NCBI GenBank assembly: GCA_015680685.1
Contig: MNCI01036589.1
Coordinates: 371,295 to 433,294, forward strand
Source: Gnetum montanum
Lineage: Eukaryota > Streptophyta > Gnetopsida > Gnetales > Gnetaceae
Direction: 5' to 3'
Length of the DNA stretch: 62,000 nt
Within the stretch, counting starts at the first letter, position 1. The number at the start of each line of letters is the position of its first letter. The translations under genes and the position numbers were made by a program. Below are positions 1 through 10,958 of the stretch, in pieces. The notes under the pieces are model-generated. The model was not told where the DNA came from. It was given only the letters and a program-made list of their open reading frames with translations, and did no database searches.

Positions 1-396
1 GCCTCAGTACGACTGCTTCGAGCACGTGCGTTACGTGTGGTAATCCCAGTAACGATTAGTGTTTGGTAGCCACAGTTGCACAGTTCAGGGTGTGTACGGG
101 AAGTGGGAATGGATGCTAACGCTAGGACTTAGTGCTGTAGTTAGAATTAGTTTTAGTCTCTCAACCCTTCACCGTTTAGCATAGGAGATAAATCAGAAAA
201 TACCAAAAAAATCATATACCTCGGACTTACTTAACCATACAATGTGACAACAACAAGTAAGTCTGGGAAGACAACGAATGATTAACCCCAAGTGTTCCTT
301 GCGGCGTTTAGGCATTTAGTCTACGGAGTTCGACCGGATCACGCGTGCTACGCTCATTTCGTATGGTTGAGTGTAGGGGTACCTCGCTACTCATCA
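1..396 (+). repeat. E1: partial LTR, 3' portion
   Basis: The window opens inside an LTR. It carries the U5 features of the other LTRs here: a TGGTAATCCCAGTAACG unit near 40, a GTGTACGGGAAGTGGGA stretch near 92, and the shared end GTGTAGGGGTACCTCGC..CTCATCA at 373-396. The U3 with TATA and motif array lies outside the window, so its promoter class is unknown. CpGs are better kept than in E5 or E6. No primer site follows, so the junction with the next feature is a deletion. Confidence 0.8.
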
Positions 397-1012
397 GGTG
401 TATGCACTGAATCCTTGATTAGCAAGGAGGTAATCACCTAGAAGATTGCCTTATCCTCAAAGAAATCTGAGGCAGTTCCACTAGCAATAATAAGCTTACT
501 ATCCAAGTGGAGCTCCACCACAACCTTATGAGCAATACAAGCAGTGGCAACAATCACATTCATGGGGGATACCACCACCAAGACAACAATACCCTTACCG
601 GAAACTGCATCCATATGGGTACTATGTTCAACAATCCATTTCTCCATGTGGCTCTGCTAGCCACGCCTCATTCCAACATCATTATTATTCTCTAGAGTAC
701 CATCGAACTCATTCACCATCTACTCATGAAAATTCCTCATATTCATACCACCCTCCGCATCTATCTACATACATTCCTCTACTTTCAACCCAATTACCTC
801 TTGCTCCATTTATGTAGGGAAAAATTCCCCCATAGTTGTAGCAATGAAATGCTACAAGGGCTATAAATTTACAGCCAGCCTTTTAGCCAGGTGGTTCAGA
901 TAATAGATCCAAGAAATGGCCAATTTTTCAACCCAATAGTTCTCCAAAACCCTCATAATCTAATGCGGCTAGTCACCTTGTATCTCCAACACCCTCATCC
1001 TCTGCACCAAAC
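397..1012 (+). pseudogene. E1: gag 3' remnant
   Basis: Sequence after the LTR end aligns by eye with the gag tail of E6 (from about 35597) and E5 (from about 27600). It starts in the stretch just after the zinc knuckle and runs through the Gln/Pro/Tyr-rich tail to about 1012. The primer site, leader and gag core are missing, so the LTR end is joined directly to a gag interior. There is no open frame of useful length; the two small ORFs over this stretch (438-695) are chance frames. After 1012 homology to the family stops before the protease. Confidence 0.65.
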
Positions 1013-2606
1013 TATTAACCATTTTATATATTCCATGGAGTAGTGGTTTATGGTTTAAAAGAATTCATTGGATTAAAATGATTGAATGGGCATTCATTGA
1101 TTAAAGGATAGTAGAAAGATTGAGTTATTTGCAAACTCCCAAAAAATCTATTTAAGATAGATCTCTTTGGATAATTGATGAGATAGAATTAGATCAGTGA
1201 AATGAAATTTTCAAAGCATAGTACAAAGCAGTTTTCTTAGAACATTAAGAATCAGTCACCTTCTCAAAAGTGAATTATAATCATTCCTATTAAAACGGTG
1301 AGAAAAAAAGGGCTATCAACAATAGTTGTTATATTCTCTGCATTGTGAAATTTTAAAAACAAGAATTAAGTATAGAAGAAGTGAAGTAAAATAGGCTTGA
1401 TATATATAGTGAGATATATGGGATGGACTGCATGTATAAGCATTAAAAAAAGAGAGGCAAAGATTGAATTAAAGATGGAGGCCATTATCACTAACATCTA
1501 TGAAACATTGTTAAGTAGACGAGATTTTTGAAAACAATTTATTATAAATATGGCCAACAATCATATCTTTCAAACAATGACAAAATAAACAACCCATAGA
1601 AATAATACAATTGATTAAAATCTAGAAACATCAAAAACCTATGAAGGTTCAACATATTTCTCACAAAATTCTAGGAGTTTAATTTCTATATCATTAATTA
1701 AACTTCTATAATTTGGGAAAGTTAATTTTCTTAAGTTTATTCCCTACACCAAAATTCTGAAAAATTTTAAAAGGAAGAAACTATATACATCTGTGCGGAA
1801 CCATCTAGATGGCAAAACCAAGAATTGTAAAGAATGATTCCAGTTGAATCTTTTCCAAAGCAATGATAATGTTGAATGAAGTTCACAACATTGAATCCTT
1901 TGGATTATATTTTTCTAATCAAGTTGAGGAAAGAATCAAATCAAACAGCTTAAGTAGGCAATAAACATGGTGAAGCATGTTACTTTGCATAACATTTTAT
2001 CAAACACTTGTCATGTATTCTTCATGCTACCATGTTTAAGGAATTAAAATCTATCAATTCTACCACATACACAATAGTTTTTATCAGAGGTAAGCTAAAA
2101 TATAGAGATTAATGATTTCAACAATAGAGTTTTCAAAAGAAAGAGAAGAGTACCAAAAAAGGGGTGGATTCCACTCAAGCTAGGAATTTAGTTTACAAAT
2201 CCATAAGAGCAGTTGGTAAATAGAAGATGCAATACCTGTGAGCCAACACAAGCCATGCATCACACGCATCCCAAAATTCATCATTGTTGGTGGTGATGAT
2301 GGCCACAACAGCCTTAGTGTTAAAATCTTTTGGAGGGTGGAAATTGTGGGAGGAAAGATCATCATTTTGATTTTCAAAGAAAAAGAGATAGACCCTAAAT
2401 GATTCTTGTAGCGTGTGACTACAAGAACAGTAAAAACAAAAGAACATAAATAAATATGATGAATATGGCTCCTAGTAAAATGTAGTTTTTTTCCCCTTTG
2501 GTATTGAAATCATCACTAGAAGAATTCTGGAGGAGGCTCTACAAAAATGCAAGACATCTACCAAAACCCTTAGAAATTTTGTTGTGGTAGCATTTGAAAA
2601 TTTACA
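1013..2606. other. AT-rich stretch, no gene recognised
   Basis: About 1.6 kb between the E1 remnant and E2. It is AT-rich with many short stops in all frames. Two overlapping minus-strand frames at 2180-2447 (65 and 84 codons) match nothing I recognise and lack supporting signals. It could be part of the DNA into which E2 inserted, with the partner flank at 10982, but no target-site duplication is visible because the E2 3' LTR end is degraded. Confidence 0.5.
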
Positions 2607-2867
2607 AGTGGCGAGGTACCCCTACACCACTAGGCTACCAAGAAGTCACACTTAAATGCTCGTAATCAAGTCGTACTCATTCCGCTTCTAGGAGTTCAAG
2701 GGTGAGAAACTAATCGCGATGAGTAACCGATTCCTTAACTAGCCGTACACACCCGTAGATGCTCGTAGCTAAGTCGTACTTACACCGCGCTATGAAAGTA
2801 ATAAATAAAATTAAATAAATAAAAATTAAATAAACTAAGTGAATGCTGCAATGATGAAGTAATCTCG

Positions 2868-2920
2868 ATCTTTATTGCTGGTCATGTTCGTGTCCAAGTA
2901 CAGCACACTCGAATAAAGAT
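2868..2920 (-). promoter_or_regulatory. E2 3' LTR: R-region hairpin with AATAAA
   Basis: ATCTTTATT and AATAAAGAT form a perfect 9-bp inverted repeat about 35 bases apart. The 3' arm contains the poly(A) signal, and the TATA box lies upstream. The same arrangement is seen in all LTRs whose R region is readable. Confidence 0.6.
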
Positions 2921-3044
2921 ACCGTACAATCACATTCACCACACTACGGGCAGACACGGGAAAAATTCTAACTCTGGAGGGATCAAACTGCCAGAGCTTC
3001 GCTACACTAAAATTGGGATCCCCAAACAAGGGAGAGCCACCTCT

Positions 3045-3127
3045 TATTTATAGACATGGCGACAGACTGCGATATCGCATACGCGATATCGTAGGGAAGG
3101 AAGCGATATCGTGTATGCGATATCGCG
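3045..3127 (-). promoter_or_regulatory. E2 3' LTR: U3 promoter, GATATCG array plus TATA
   Basis: Read on the minus strand, several GCGATATCGC-type palindromes (3070-3127) are followed by CTATAAATAAGAG (TATA at 3045-3053). Spacing and order match the 5' LTR copy. The CpGs in the palindromes are mostly intact. Confidence 0.7.
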
Positions 3128-3151
3128 GCTGACGCAAACCGCGTCTCATCA

Positions 3152-3160
3152 TACCTCCAC
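3152..3160 (-). other. E2: polypurine tract
   Basis: GTGGAGGTA on the minus strand abuts the 3' LTR start TGATGAG. It is preceded by GAGTTTTTATTCAGTC, the same context found before the 3' LTR in E3, E5, E6 and E7. This is the expected plus-strand primer position. Confidence 0.75.
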
Positions 3161-3323
3161 GACTGAATAAAAACTCATCCTTGAGTTACAATGAGAACAA
3201 GCTTCAGTGATTACACAGTGGATAGGTATGGGATTATTAACTAGAAAAAAGAAATGGACTAATGCCGCAGTGTGGGAAGACACAACACAGAGAAAAAATA
3301 CTACAACTACAAAAATGTGGAAC

Positions 3324-6079
3324 TGATGTAGTTCCTGGTGGCAGTGGCTCCTCCATGGGTACTTTTCCTTTGTCGCGTGCTCCAAGCGTTGAAGGTTGAT
3401 GATGTTGAAGAATAGCCTGGAGCTTCTCCTCTTTGGTCCAAGGGTATTGTGCCGTCCATGCTGATGCTCCGATGTTTGATGGAGTCGGCACGTCCCACGG
3501 ACAGGGTAGTTGCGGGAACATCTGATTAGCTTTGACGTACCATGCCGCGAACACCTGTCATTCCTCTTCATAAGCTCTGGCTCGGTCTTTGTATTCATGA
3601 AGTTCTGTTAATTGTCGAGCCAAGTCGGTTGCCACATCTTTCTATCCTTGGTAGCTTTCTTTTACCACCGCGAGTTCAGAATTTGCAACCTCTAGTTTTT
3701 CAGCCAACTTCTTTCGTTCTACAAATTCTGCTTCATATTTGATATGGGTGGAAGCTACCTGCTGCTTGAGCTCTGACCTCGGGCATCTTGCTGTTAACAT
3801 GACCAGGTTGACATATCGAAGATTTGCCAACTCCATGTATTTAGTTAAGTCTTGGATCTGCAGGTCCCGGTTCTTAATTTTCGCTTAGTGGGCGTAGGCA
3901 TAAGTGTCCAATATGGCCCCCCAATCAGTGTGCTTGGTACTGATGCTATTGATTTGGGCTTTGGCCATATGGATCTCCTTCTCCAAGTTCTGTTTGTACA
4001 TTCCCACCTGATCACGGAAGTGCTCCTTCAGCTTCTCATGTCGTTTAGCCTCATTTTGCCACGCACTAATCTCGATGGCTGATTTTTGTCGAATAGCGCG
4101 TACCTCCTCCATTGAGAGGGTTCGATTTTCTCTAGCTAAACGGCTTACATCTTGGTTGACCCGAATGAATTGTTCTCACAGCCGATGAAAGTGCTCATCG
4201 AGAACATTCTTTTGCTTCTCCACAAAAGTCAACCGAAGGTTATCAGCAACCAACTGCTTATTCTCTTCTTGCAAGGCCTTGAGTGCCTTAAGATGCACAT
4301 GAGTTTGTGCCTTTACTGCGGAGGCATCCCAAGTGGCCGTCTCCTTTTCTTCTGCCACCTTTTTATTTTCTACAATTAATTTCGTTAGTTGCTCAGTTTT
4401 AAAATTATCTAGCTAGTCTGCGGGAACCAATCACAAGGGGTCTCGCTGTGCTGCTTGTAAGGCGATGAGCTGCTCTTGTAATTTTTGCACTTCAGCCTCA
4501 GCATGCTCAGCCCTTACTTCGGATATGACCAGCTTCCCCTTTGTTGAAATGAGGTTTGACTGTATTGCGTTAAAACTTGTCCTATTTGAAGTAATCTATC
4601 CAATACATCCTCATGTTCTGTAGGAGTCATTGAGGTTCCGACGATAGTTTGAGCATCCAGTGCTCCTGAGAGATCTGCTGGTGGCACAACAGGTACATTA
4701 AAAGACTCTTTGATGTGGTCAATGACCACATCAGCTGCTCCTGCGGCATCCTGGTGTTGCATGACCACCACCGTGGCCCCTTCACCAGTCTCTAATTGCA
4801 CTTGAAAAGATGCTGCGTTTCCAGAGATCTGTTGTAACCATCTACTTTCCCCTCCTCCTGTTTGCAATGACAATTCACCCCTTGTGCGATCTACTGAAAT
4901 CGAAGGCTGGTTGACATCATCGATGACACGGAAGAGATTGGCATCATCACGACTTCCCCAACTGACTGTATTAGCAATGGCCCTTAGATGGCTCATTGAC
5001 GATCTATAGTCTTGCGGCGGCGGCTAATCCCGACCTATACCGGGTCCTTGTTCTTGTTGTTGGCTGGGACCTGTGGCTGGAGGTTGACTAGGTCCTGCAA
5101 GATGAGTTGCAGGGGATCCAGTCATTTGTTCTTCATTTTCTTCATCAGGTCCCAACTCTTCGCCAGTGCTCTTTCTTGGAGCTGGCGCCTTTAGCAATTC
5201 AGCGTAAGAAGCATTTTGGGCTTTTCGGAGGACGTCATTTGTATATCCCCTAATACCTGCCCGACGACACAGTTTTATGATAAGGCAGGGAAAAGGGAGT
5301 GCCATTTTCCCTGTCTTCCGTTCTTCGAATCGCCTTAGGATCTCCGTTAAATATAGATGAGGAAGGTTAGCGTTAACCTTTCCCATCAACACTGCACATC
5401 CTCTTGCCGCGTACGTTGATATTCTTTTTAAACCTTTTGTGGGGAAGAGGTGATAGGTTCCAATCTTGAAATAAACTCTCTCTTCCGTAGTCAGCTCACC
5501 AAAAGTCTTATCTCTGCCATAAGCCTTTTCTAGCCAATCCTTTCGCACATCAGGGTCTGATCAGGTGGATAACCGAGCAACATGGGGGCCTGAATTTGGA
5601 AGGTTTAACACTTCCGAAATCGCCTGTGCAGAAAAATCTACTGTGACACCACCAATGTTGACTGTCGTGCCTTGCTCTTTATTGTGCCAGAATAGGTACG
5701 TTTCTCCTAAGTACCAGGTACCTTGTTCAGAGAGGACAGGCCATAAGGGAGACCCTTTGAGGTGATCCCTAACAGCCTCAGGAGCGAACTCTGCAAAAGA
5801 TTCAAAGTTGAGTTCCACAATCACCAAAGTGACTGTGGACTTCGTGCGGATAGCCTGAACACATTCCGGGGGCAACGTGAGTTGTTGTCCCAGTTCAGGC
5901 GCAACAGCTCCTCCTTCTGCTTACTCAGATCGTCTGGTAGGAGGTTCTTTTTGGTGGATACTGAATGAGTGTACCTCCTGTTCATTAAGTTGTCTAGCAG
6001 GGTCTTGCCTTTGACCTCTCCTAGGTTGTTTTGCTCCACCTTGGTTAGGACTCTTCTGCTGAGAGCGTTTCGGGGCCAT
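3324..6079 (-). pseudogene. E2: ORF3, globular N-half plus coiled-coil protein, broken
   Basis: The start ATG (6079-6077) opens a basic Gln-rich leader (MAPKRSQQKSPNQGG). The frame runs to about 4514 with stops near residues 53 and 170 and two more further on. One frameshift near 4550 leads into a second frame that reads to the end. Residues about 80-175 and 180-290 form a conserved globular part (YLGETYLFWHNK; VYFKIGTYHLFPTKGL; PHLYLTEILRRFEE). The second half is heptad-rich coiled coil (EISAWQNEAKRHEKLKEHF). A C-terminal block has FPQLPCPWDVPTPSNIGASA. Related copies stop with TGA at the position of 3324-3326, where E2 reads TCA, so it now runs on to about 3237. Length is about 918 codons. 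No signal peptide or membrane helix is evident, unlike classical Athila env-like ORFs. The N-half recalls the plant-specific 'putative plant transposon protein' type of domain, but that is a guess. Confidence 0.75.
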
Positions 6080-6353
6080 CTGCAATCACACGGGCCAACA
6101 TTAGTAAGGTTGTTTAGGAAATCAAGTTATACCTTACTACTTACCTTAAATAAAGATCGTATGTTATTGTGTGATTGTGCCCGAAAATTATGATAACGGG
6201 TCCCAAGACTTAGGGGAAATTATACTTTAATCTCCTGGTATACGTAAGGTTATATGATTTTTGGCATAATTTGCTAAGTGTTAGTGCTAATTACCCGAAT
6301 TGATGTCCTTTGGGTGATGAAAAATTTCAAAAAAGTTAGGCACTTTCCGCAAG

Positions 6354-6369
6354 TGTCTCTCCCCCACGA
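6354..6369 (-). other. E2: polypurine-like tract in ORF3 leader
   Basis: TCGTGGGGGAGAGACA on the minus strand lies between the internal TATA box and the ORF3 ATG. Its context (TTTAGTCGTGGGGG) resembles the true polypurine context (ATTCAGTCGTGGAGG). E7 (57246), E3 (18201) and E6 (41831) have the same kind of tract in the same place. Function unknown. Confidence 0.4.
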
Positions 6370-6542
6370 CTAAACTGAACACTTCGGGTTCAAGCAGGTT
6401 CAAACAGAATTCAAATCGGAGTACCTGTGTGCGAGATATAGGTGAGAAAGCAAGGGTCACGCAATCGCAAGTCGCAGAGAAAAAATTCAAAAATTCCCCC
6501 CGCGTAAATGCCAAATGAAGCCAAGTGTTGTGGCGGGGTCCC

Positions 6543-6587
6543 CTATTTATAGGAATAGGGGACGCGATATCGCGTACGCGATATCTC
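6543..6587 (-). promoter_or_regulatory. E2: internal promoter-like cassette upstream of ORF3
   Basis: On the minus strand two GCGATATC(G/T)C palindromes flank GTAC (6563-6587) and lead into CCTATAAATAGGGG (TATA at 6543-6551). The ORF3 ATG is about 465 bp downstream. The palindrome pair nearly repeats the pair in this element's own LTR U3 (10882-10904), also with a TATA box just downstream. I infer a second promoter that drives ORF3. No transcript evidence is available here. Confidence 0.6.
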
Positions 6588-7937
6588 GGCCCAACTGCAA
6601 TGAGACACCTTAAGGAAACCGAATTTCTAATGATTTTTCGTAAAATTAATGTGTAAAGTGAGGACATTGGAAAGGATTAATGGCTGCAAGGGTAATTACA
6701 TAAATTCGAGAGGCACTTTGAATGATAAAGATGTGAATTTAACAATTAAAACTTTGGCGGTTATGAAGAAAAGGGAATGTAATGGTACATTGGAACGTTA
6801 AAATTTTGAAGGTAAATAAATGGGAAAGAAATTTATGAATATTAAGCTGAGGGTAAGAAATTGTGTGTTCTAGCCAGAGAATTAATGAAGATTACAACAA
6901 AATTACACAAATGGATCCTCCCCAAAGTAGGTTTCAACCTATAATGCCCTTGTGTAACCACACTTAAAGTGTCCGTGGGCACTAGAAGGGTTAGAGGTAA
7001 TCTGCACTAACTCCACAAAACACACACATGTAAATATCACTGGAATGAAATGAAAATTTTATGTTACACAGAACAAGAGCTATAATTACACGAACAGTGA
7101 GATGAGACGAAAGATAGAAAGGGATCGTATAGATCGGGACATGAGGTAACCGACCCAGGGTACAATGAATCCTGCGTGAAAAGCATGATTAAGGTGTCAT
7201 TAACCCATCGTTCCAAGATCAGGACCAAGTCCATCCTTCTAATCAGTGACATCGCATTGTTTCATCCCATGATGAACAACTGTGAGAGTACCATAACAAC
7301 AAGGCGTACGACCGCTTGGCGTTTAGTACAAGGGAGGAGTTATTTTTATTTTATGACACTTTTCTTTTTCTTTTTCTCTATTTTTTTTCTCACATTACTG
7401 AATCTAGAGAAGCCACCAACGTTCAGGCATGGGTGCATGTCTTTCCAGTGGGACCCCCTAGAACAGCTTTTGATTGTCGAGTGCCCTTTTGATTACTCTT
7501 ACTCCCATTTTTCTTTAGATCTACAAGGATCTTAGTACAACCAAGTTGCATGATAACACCCACAGATGACACCAAAGAGAATCCAAAAGTCCCCTTGATG
7601 TCACACCCTAATCATTCCCTCTTGGTCCATCCTTCTTCATTCTGGGTACAATGACACAAAATTAATTTTAAGTTTTAGAAAATTCAAGAATATCACTGTA
7701 CCCTTGAACAGAACCTCTTATTTATAGAGTGGATGAGTGGATGTAGTGGGTTCACTGTTTCAAATAATTGATCACTCATGACTTAATAACATAAAACACA
7801 TCTCAACCAATGCCACATGAGTGTTTTATTCGTAGATGAGATTACTTACACAAACATGAAAATACAAACACACAAAAAGATAAAACAAAAAAGTTGTAAA
7901 ATTAAAGAAAATTAAAAGCATTTATTAATCCTGCTTG
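6588..7937 (-). other. E2: spacer between gag and ORF3 promoter
   Basis: Non-coding in all frames and homologous along its length to the E7 spacer (55288-56950), which shows it is a family feature and not random filler. It holds a CTCTATAAATAAGAGG sequence (minus strand, about 7714-7728) that shares CTATAAATAAGAGG with the LTR TATA region but has no palindromes upstream. It also holds the conserved purine block listed separately. Unlike E7, it has only one copy of the 252-bp segment. Confidence 0.6.
6905..6932 (-). other. E2: conserved CCTACTTTGGGGAGGA block
   Basis: Minus strand reads CCTACTTTGGGGAGGATCCA followed by TTTGTGT. The same block occurs in E3 (17655), E5 (31258), E6 (41275) and E7 (56643), always in the spacer upstream of ORF3. 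The GGGGAGGA core is polypurine-like. It is one of the few non-coding blocks shared by pol-bearing and pol-less copies. Confidence 0.55.
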
Positions 7938-9920
7938 TTATTGAAATGGGGGATATCCCCCATAACTAAACGGTTGAGTATGGCAAGGATTAATAAATGG
8001 GAAATGATGATTCTTGCATATTGGAAATATTGAAACTGGTCCATACCGATCCCCTTGGGGTTCACACACTTGATTAAAATAAGCATAGTGGGGCACTTGA
8101 TACGATGTAGTTCTTGGATAACGAGTTGACCCACTACGATGTTTAGGACCTTTAGATGGTATGCAAGGATTGGGTTGATGCCTCCCATGGTTGTGTTCAT
8201 TGGGCCTTATGGTTGTTGGAGTGTTAGTTGGTGGCCCTGATGAAGGTACATGAGGCGCTGGGTTCGAAGGTAAGGGTGCACCACATTGTTGGACTTGTGC
8301 TGGGTTGGACGATGCAGTGGCCTCAGAATTATGTTGTCCCTTCCTACGGCTGTGTTTAAAGAAAGGATGCCTTTGATGTTGCTGAGGTTGCTCACTACTG
8401 TTAGTAGCGGCAGCACAAGTGTTGTTCATGGGTTGCGGTGGTACAAACACCTTAGGAATAGTTGGTGGTATTGTGGAAGGAGGGAAAGGATAAGAATGCC
8501 GAATGTTAGGAGGAATGAAAGGTGCACAAGGTGGTGGTTGTGTTGGAGGCATGGGTTGATGGTATTGTGGGGAATAATATTGTGGTGAGATAGAGTATGG
8601 TGGCCCAATTGAAGAAACAGGGTGTTGAACGTTATAAGCATTTGGATTCGGAAAATAAGAAGGGTGCCTCCAGTCTAAGGGTGGATTCCCCCACGACTGG
8701 GATTGTTGCCACTGTGGTCTAACACAGTATCTCTGTACGAACTCTGGATGTAACGTGTTTCCCCAATGCTCATGTAAATGTAACAATATTGGGCATTGGC
8801 CTTTGAGGTGATCGTACAGGCATATGTTGCATTCATATGTAGGATTGGCAGTTGAGCACTTAGTCCCTTCATTCCTTCTTTCCGAATGTCGACTATTTCG
8901 TCCTGCTTCTTGGGTTGTGCAAACTCTATCTCCAATGATGTTGATATACTCTCCACACTTTTGATTCATCCATTCCAACATCTTATTGATATTTGCCTCG
9001 GCTTCTTCTAACAATTGTTGTATTGGCAAAGGTGATGTTTCCACCTTGAGATTTGTTGATCTCTCCTTGTTATGATCATGGACCTTTGTTGAGTTGTTAT
9101 TTTGGTCCCGTTGATGTTTTTCAACACTTTCCCATGTAGCTAATTCTCCTTCTTCTTTTGCTACCTACTTAATAAGCTCTTGGATTTGATGGGTTCGTAG
9201 GCTGTATAGTTGACCTCGGGCATACATTCCTAAGGTATCTCTTGTTTCATTACGTAGCCCATCAATGATATGGTACATTAGCCTTTCCTCGGAAAACCCA
9301 TGGCCTGGACAGTTGTTTAACAATGAATAATATCTTTCTAAGGCCATGTCCAAGGGTTCATGTTTTGCTTGTTTCCATCCTTGGATTTGTTTCCTCAAGG
9401 CTGACACTCTTGCGTAGGCTTGATATTTTTCGTTAAAGACCTCTACCATTGTTGACCAGCGTCGTATTGAATTTGGTTTAAACGATCTATACCATACTTT
9501 AGCTTGGTCAACGAGTGTCATAGGAAAGAGCTTCAATTTTTTCCAACTGTTATCAATGTTATTCCATGTGCAGGCATCATAGAAGGCTAGTAAATGTTGA
9601 TGTGGATCTAAGTCATAGCCTCCTGAAAATTTGGGAAAGTTATTTAAATCGAGCCTGGGTAGTCAGCTCTCTTTACGATGCCTATGTGAGATTCGAACAG
9701 CCTCTTGTATTTGCGTGAAGCTTGTAGTGGCCTGTGGGGGTTCATCGTCATTGGGTAAGTTAGGCTTTCATTTGTTGTAATGACGTTGTTTTTGTTCATT
9801 CTTATAAGAAACTCCCACTTCAGGTTGTATACTCCAACCTTCATCGTCATATAGCTCATTGGTTCTCCAATGAACTTCCTCACTAAGTGTGGCATTATTA
9901 TCATCTTGTCGGAGAGACAT
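7938..9920 (-). pseudogene. E2: gag, three in-frame stops
   Basis: The ATG at 9920-9918 (MSLRQDDNNATLSEEVHW) opens a single frame of 661 codons, broken only by stops near residues 51 and 86 and one in ELIK*VAKEE. No frameshift is needed. Residues about 90-255 are a retrotransposon gag core (LKLFPMTLVDQAKVWYRSF; FNEKYQAYARVSALRKQIQ; MALERYYSLLNNCPGHGF). Near residue 364 is a zinc knuckle of form CX2CX3HX4C (CNICLYDHLKGQC). The tail is rich in Pro, Gln and Tyr. It ends GYPPFQ-stop, the position where E7 also stops, so gag is a free-standing ORF in this subfamily. Upstream lies the tRNA-Asp primer site. At least one stop is a CGA-to-TGA type change. Confidence 0.85.
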
Positions 9921-10033
9921 TGTTGTGTGTGAATTTATGTGACTTTTTAATAATTCTTCTTTTTTAAGAGATATATCGTTAATATCTTTACAACGACCTT
10001 GTATGATTTAACTAATCTAGATAACTAGCACCA

Positions 10034-10051
10034 TCCCCAGCAACGGCGCCA
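10034..10051 (-). other. E2: primer-binding site, tRNA-Asp
   Basis: Minus strand TGGCGCCGTTGCTGGGGA, one base after the 5' LTR end. It differs at one position (C to T) from the 18-mer complementary to the 3' end of plant tRNA-Asp. This primer is typical of Athila/Tat-type Ty3 elements. Confidence 0.85.
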
Positions 10052-10398
10052 ATGATGAGTGGCAAGGTACCCCTACATTCAACCATACGAAACGAGCGTT
10101 GCACGCACGATCCGGTCGAACTCCGCAGATGGACTAGTTGTGGCACCTAGATAGTTAGCCTTAGGTCGCAGTTTGTTGTCTTCCCATCTAGACTAGTTTT
10201 GCATATGTCACGTATGGTTTAGTCTAGATGAGGTGTGTGATGTGTCCTAATTCTAATGCTACTCCTGGTGGTAGTGGAAAATAATATTAACTAAATTAAA
10301 CTAAGAGGAAAAGGGTAAGAAAATCTAATCTAGCCTAAGTGCGATGAGCAATCGATTCCTTGATCAACCGTACACATCTTGGACTTCATGCACGACTG

Positions 10399-10520
10399 CC
10401 ACTGGGACTACCAAGCATAGGCCTAGGTACGCCACTGGGATTACCAAGCGCAGACCCCAAATACGCCACTGGGTTACCAAGCGTAGATCCCCCTAGCTAC
10501 ACCACTGGGCTACCAAGCAG
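10399..10520 (-). repeat. E2 5' LTR: 33-36 bp tandem repeat in U5
   Basis: Four units start at 10399, 10432, 10466 and 10502, each beginning CCACTGGG(N)TACCAAGC on the plus strand with diverged 14-18 bp tails. Single or paired versions of the same motif (GGTAA(C/T)CCAGTAGCG) occur in the U5 of every LTR here, so this copy has expanded a family-wide module. The 3' LTR keeps one unit. Confidence 0.75.
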
Positions 10521-10546
10521 TCACACTTAAATGCTCGTAATCAAGT

Positions 10547-10774
10547 NNNNNNNNNNNNNNNNNNNNNNNNNNNNNNNNNNNNNNNNNNNNNNNNNNNNNN
10601 NNNNNNNNNNNNNNNNNNNNNNNNNNNNNNNNNNNNNNNNNNNNNNNNNNNNNNNNNNNNNNNNNNNNNNNNNNNNNNNNNNNNNNNNNNNNNNNNNNNN
10701 NNNNNNNNNNNNNNNNNNNNNNNNNNNNNNNNNNNNNNNNNNNNNNNNNNNNNNNNNNNNNNNNNNNNNNNNNN
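10547..10774. other. Assembly gap (228 N)
   Basis: A run of N inside the E2 5' LTR. From the 3' LTR it should hold the R region and adjoining U5. ORFs called across it are artefacts. Confidence 0.99.
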
Positions 10775-10853
10775 AAAATTCTAACTCTGGAGGGATCAAA
10801 CTGCCAGAGCTTTGCTACACTAAAATTGGGATCCCCAAACAAGGGAGAGCCGC

Positions 10854-10958
10854 CTCTTATTTATAGACATGGCAGCGGACTGCGATATCGCGTACGCGAT
10901 ATCGTAGGGAAGGATGCGATATCGCATACGGGATATCGCGGGGGACGCGATATCGCGG
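10854..10958 (-). promoter_or_regulatory. E2 5' LTR: U3 promoter, GATATCG array plus TATA
   Basis: Minus strand: CGCGATATCGCG-type palindromes at 10940-10958 and 10916-10938, then GCGATATCGCGTACGCGATA-type at 10882-10904, then TCTATAAATAAGAGG at about 10854-10867. The array contains one more unit than the 3' LTR, suggesting slippage or unequal exchange in the repeat. Confidence 0.7.

Larger units (their letters stand above)
2607..3151 (-). repeat. E2: 3' LTR (internally deleted)
   Basis: On the minus strand it begins TGATGAGACGC at 3151, right after the polypurine tract. It matches the 5' LTR closely where both can be read (for example 2967-3060 against 10775-10868). Two differences stand out. 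The 3' LTR lacks most of the U5 stretch found at 10063-10500: GGTACCCCTACA jumps straight to CCACTAGGCTACCAAG near 2627. The 5' LTR also has an additional GATATCGC unit. The last bases near 2602-2607 are degenerate relative to the CTCATCA end. This copy preserves the part hidden by the assembly gap in the 5' LTR. Confidence 0.85.

Noticed and set aside
3149-3598. Minus-strand 149-codon ORF at the end of E2 ORF3
   Set aside because: It overlaps the true ORF3 C-terminus in another frame and shares no features with other copies.
7176-7535. 119-codon plus-strand ORF in the E2 spacer
   Set aside because: Antisense to a non-coding spacer conserved with E7, where the frame is not kept.
10399-10520. 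CRISPR-like array
   Set aside because: Diverged tandem units of an LTR motif without unique spacers, in a plant retrotransposon.
10510-10866. ORFs running through the N block
   Set aside because: Artefacts of reading N as open sequence.
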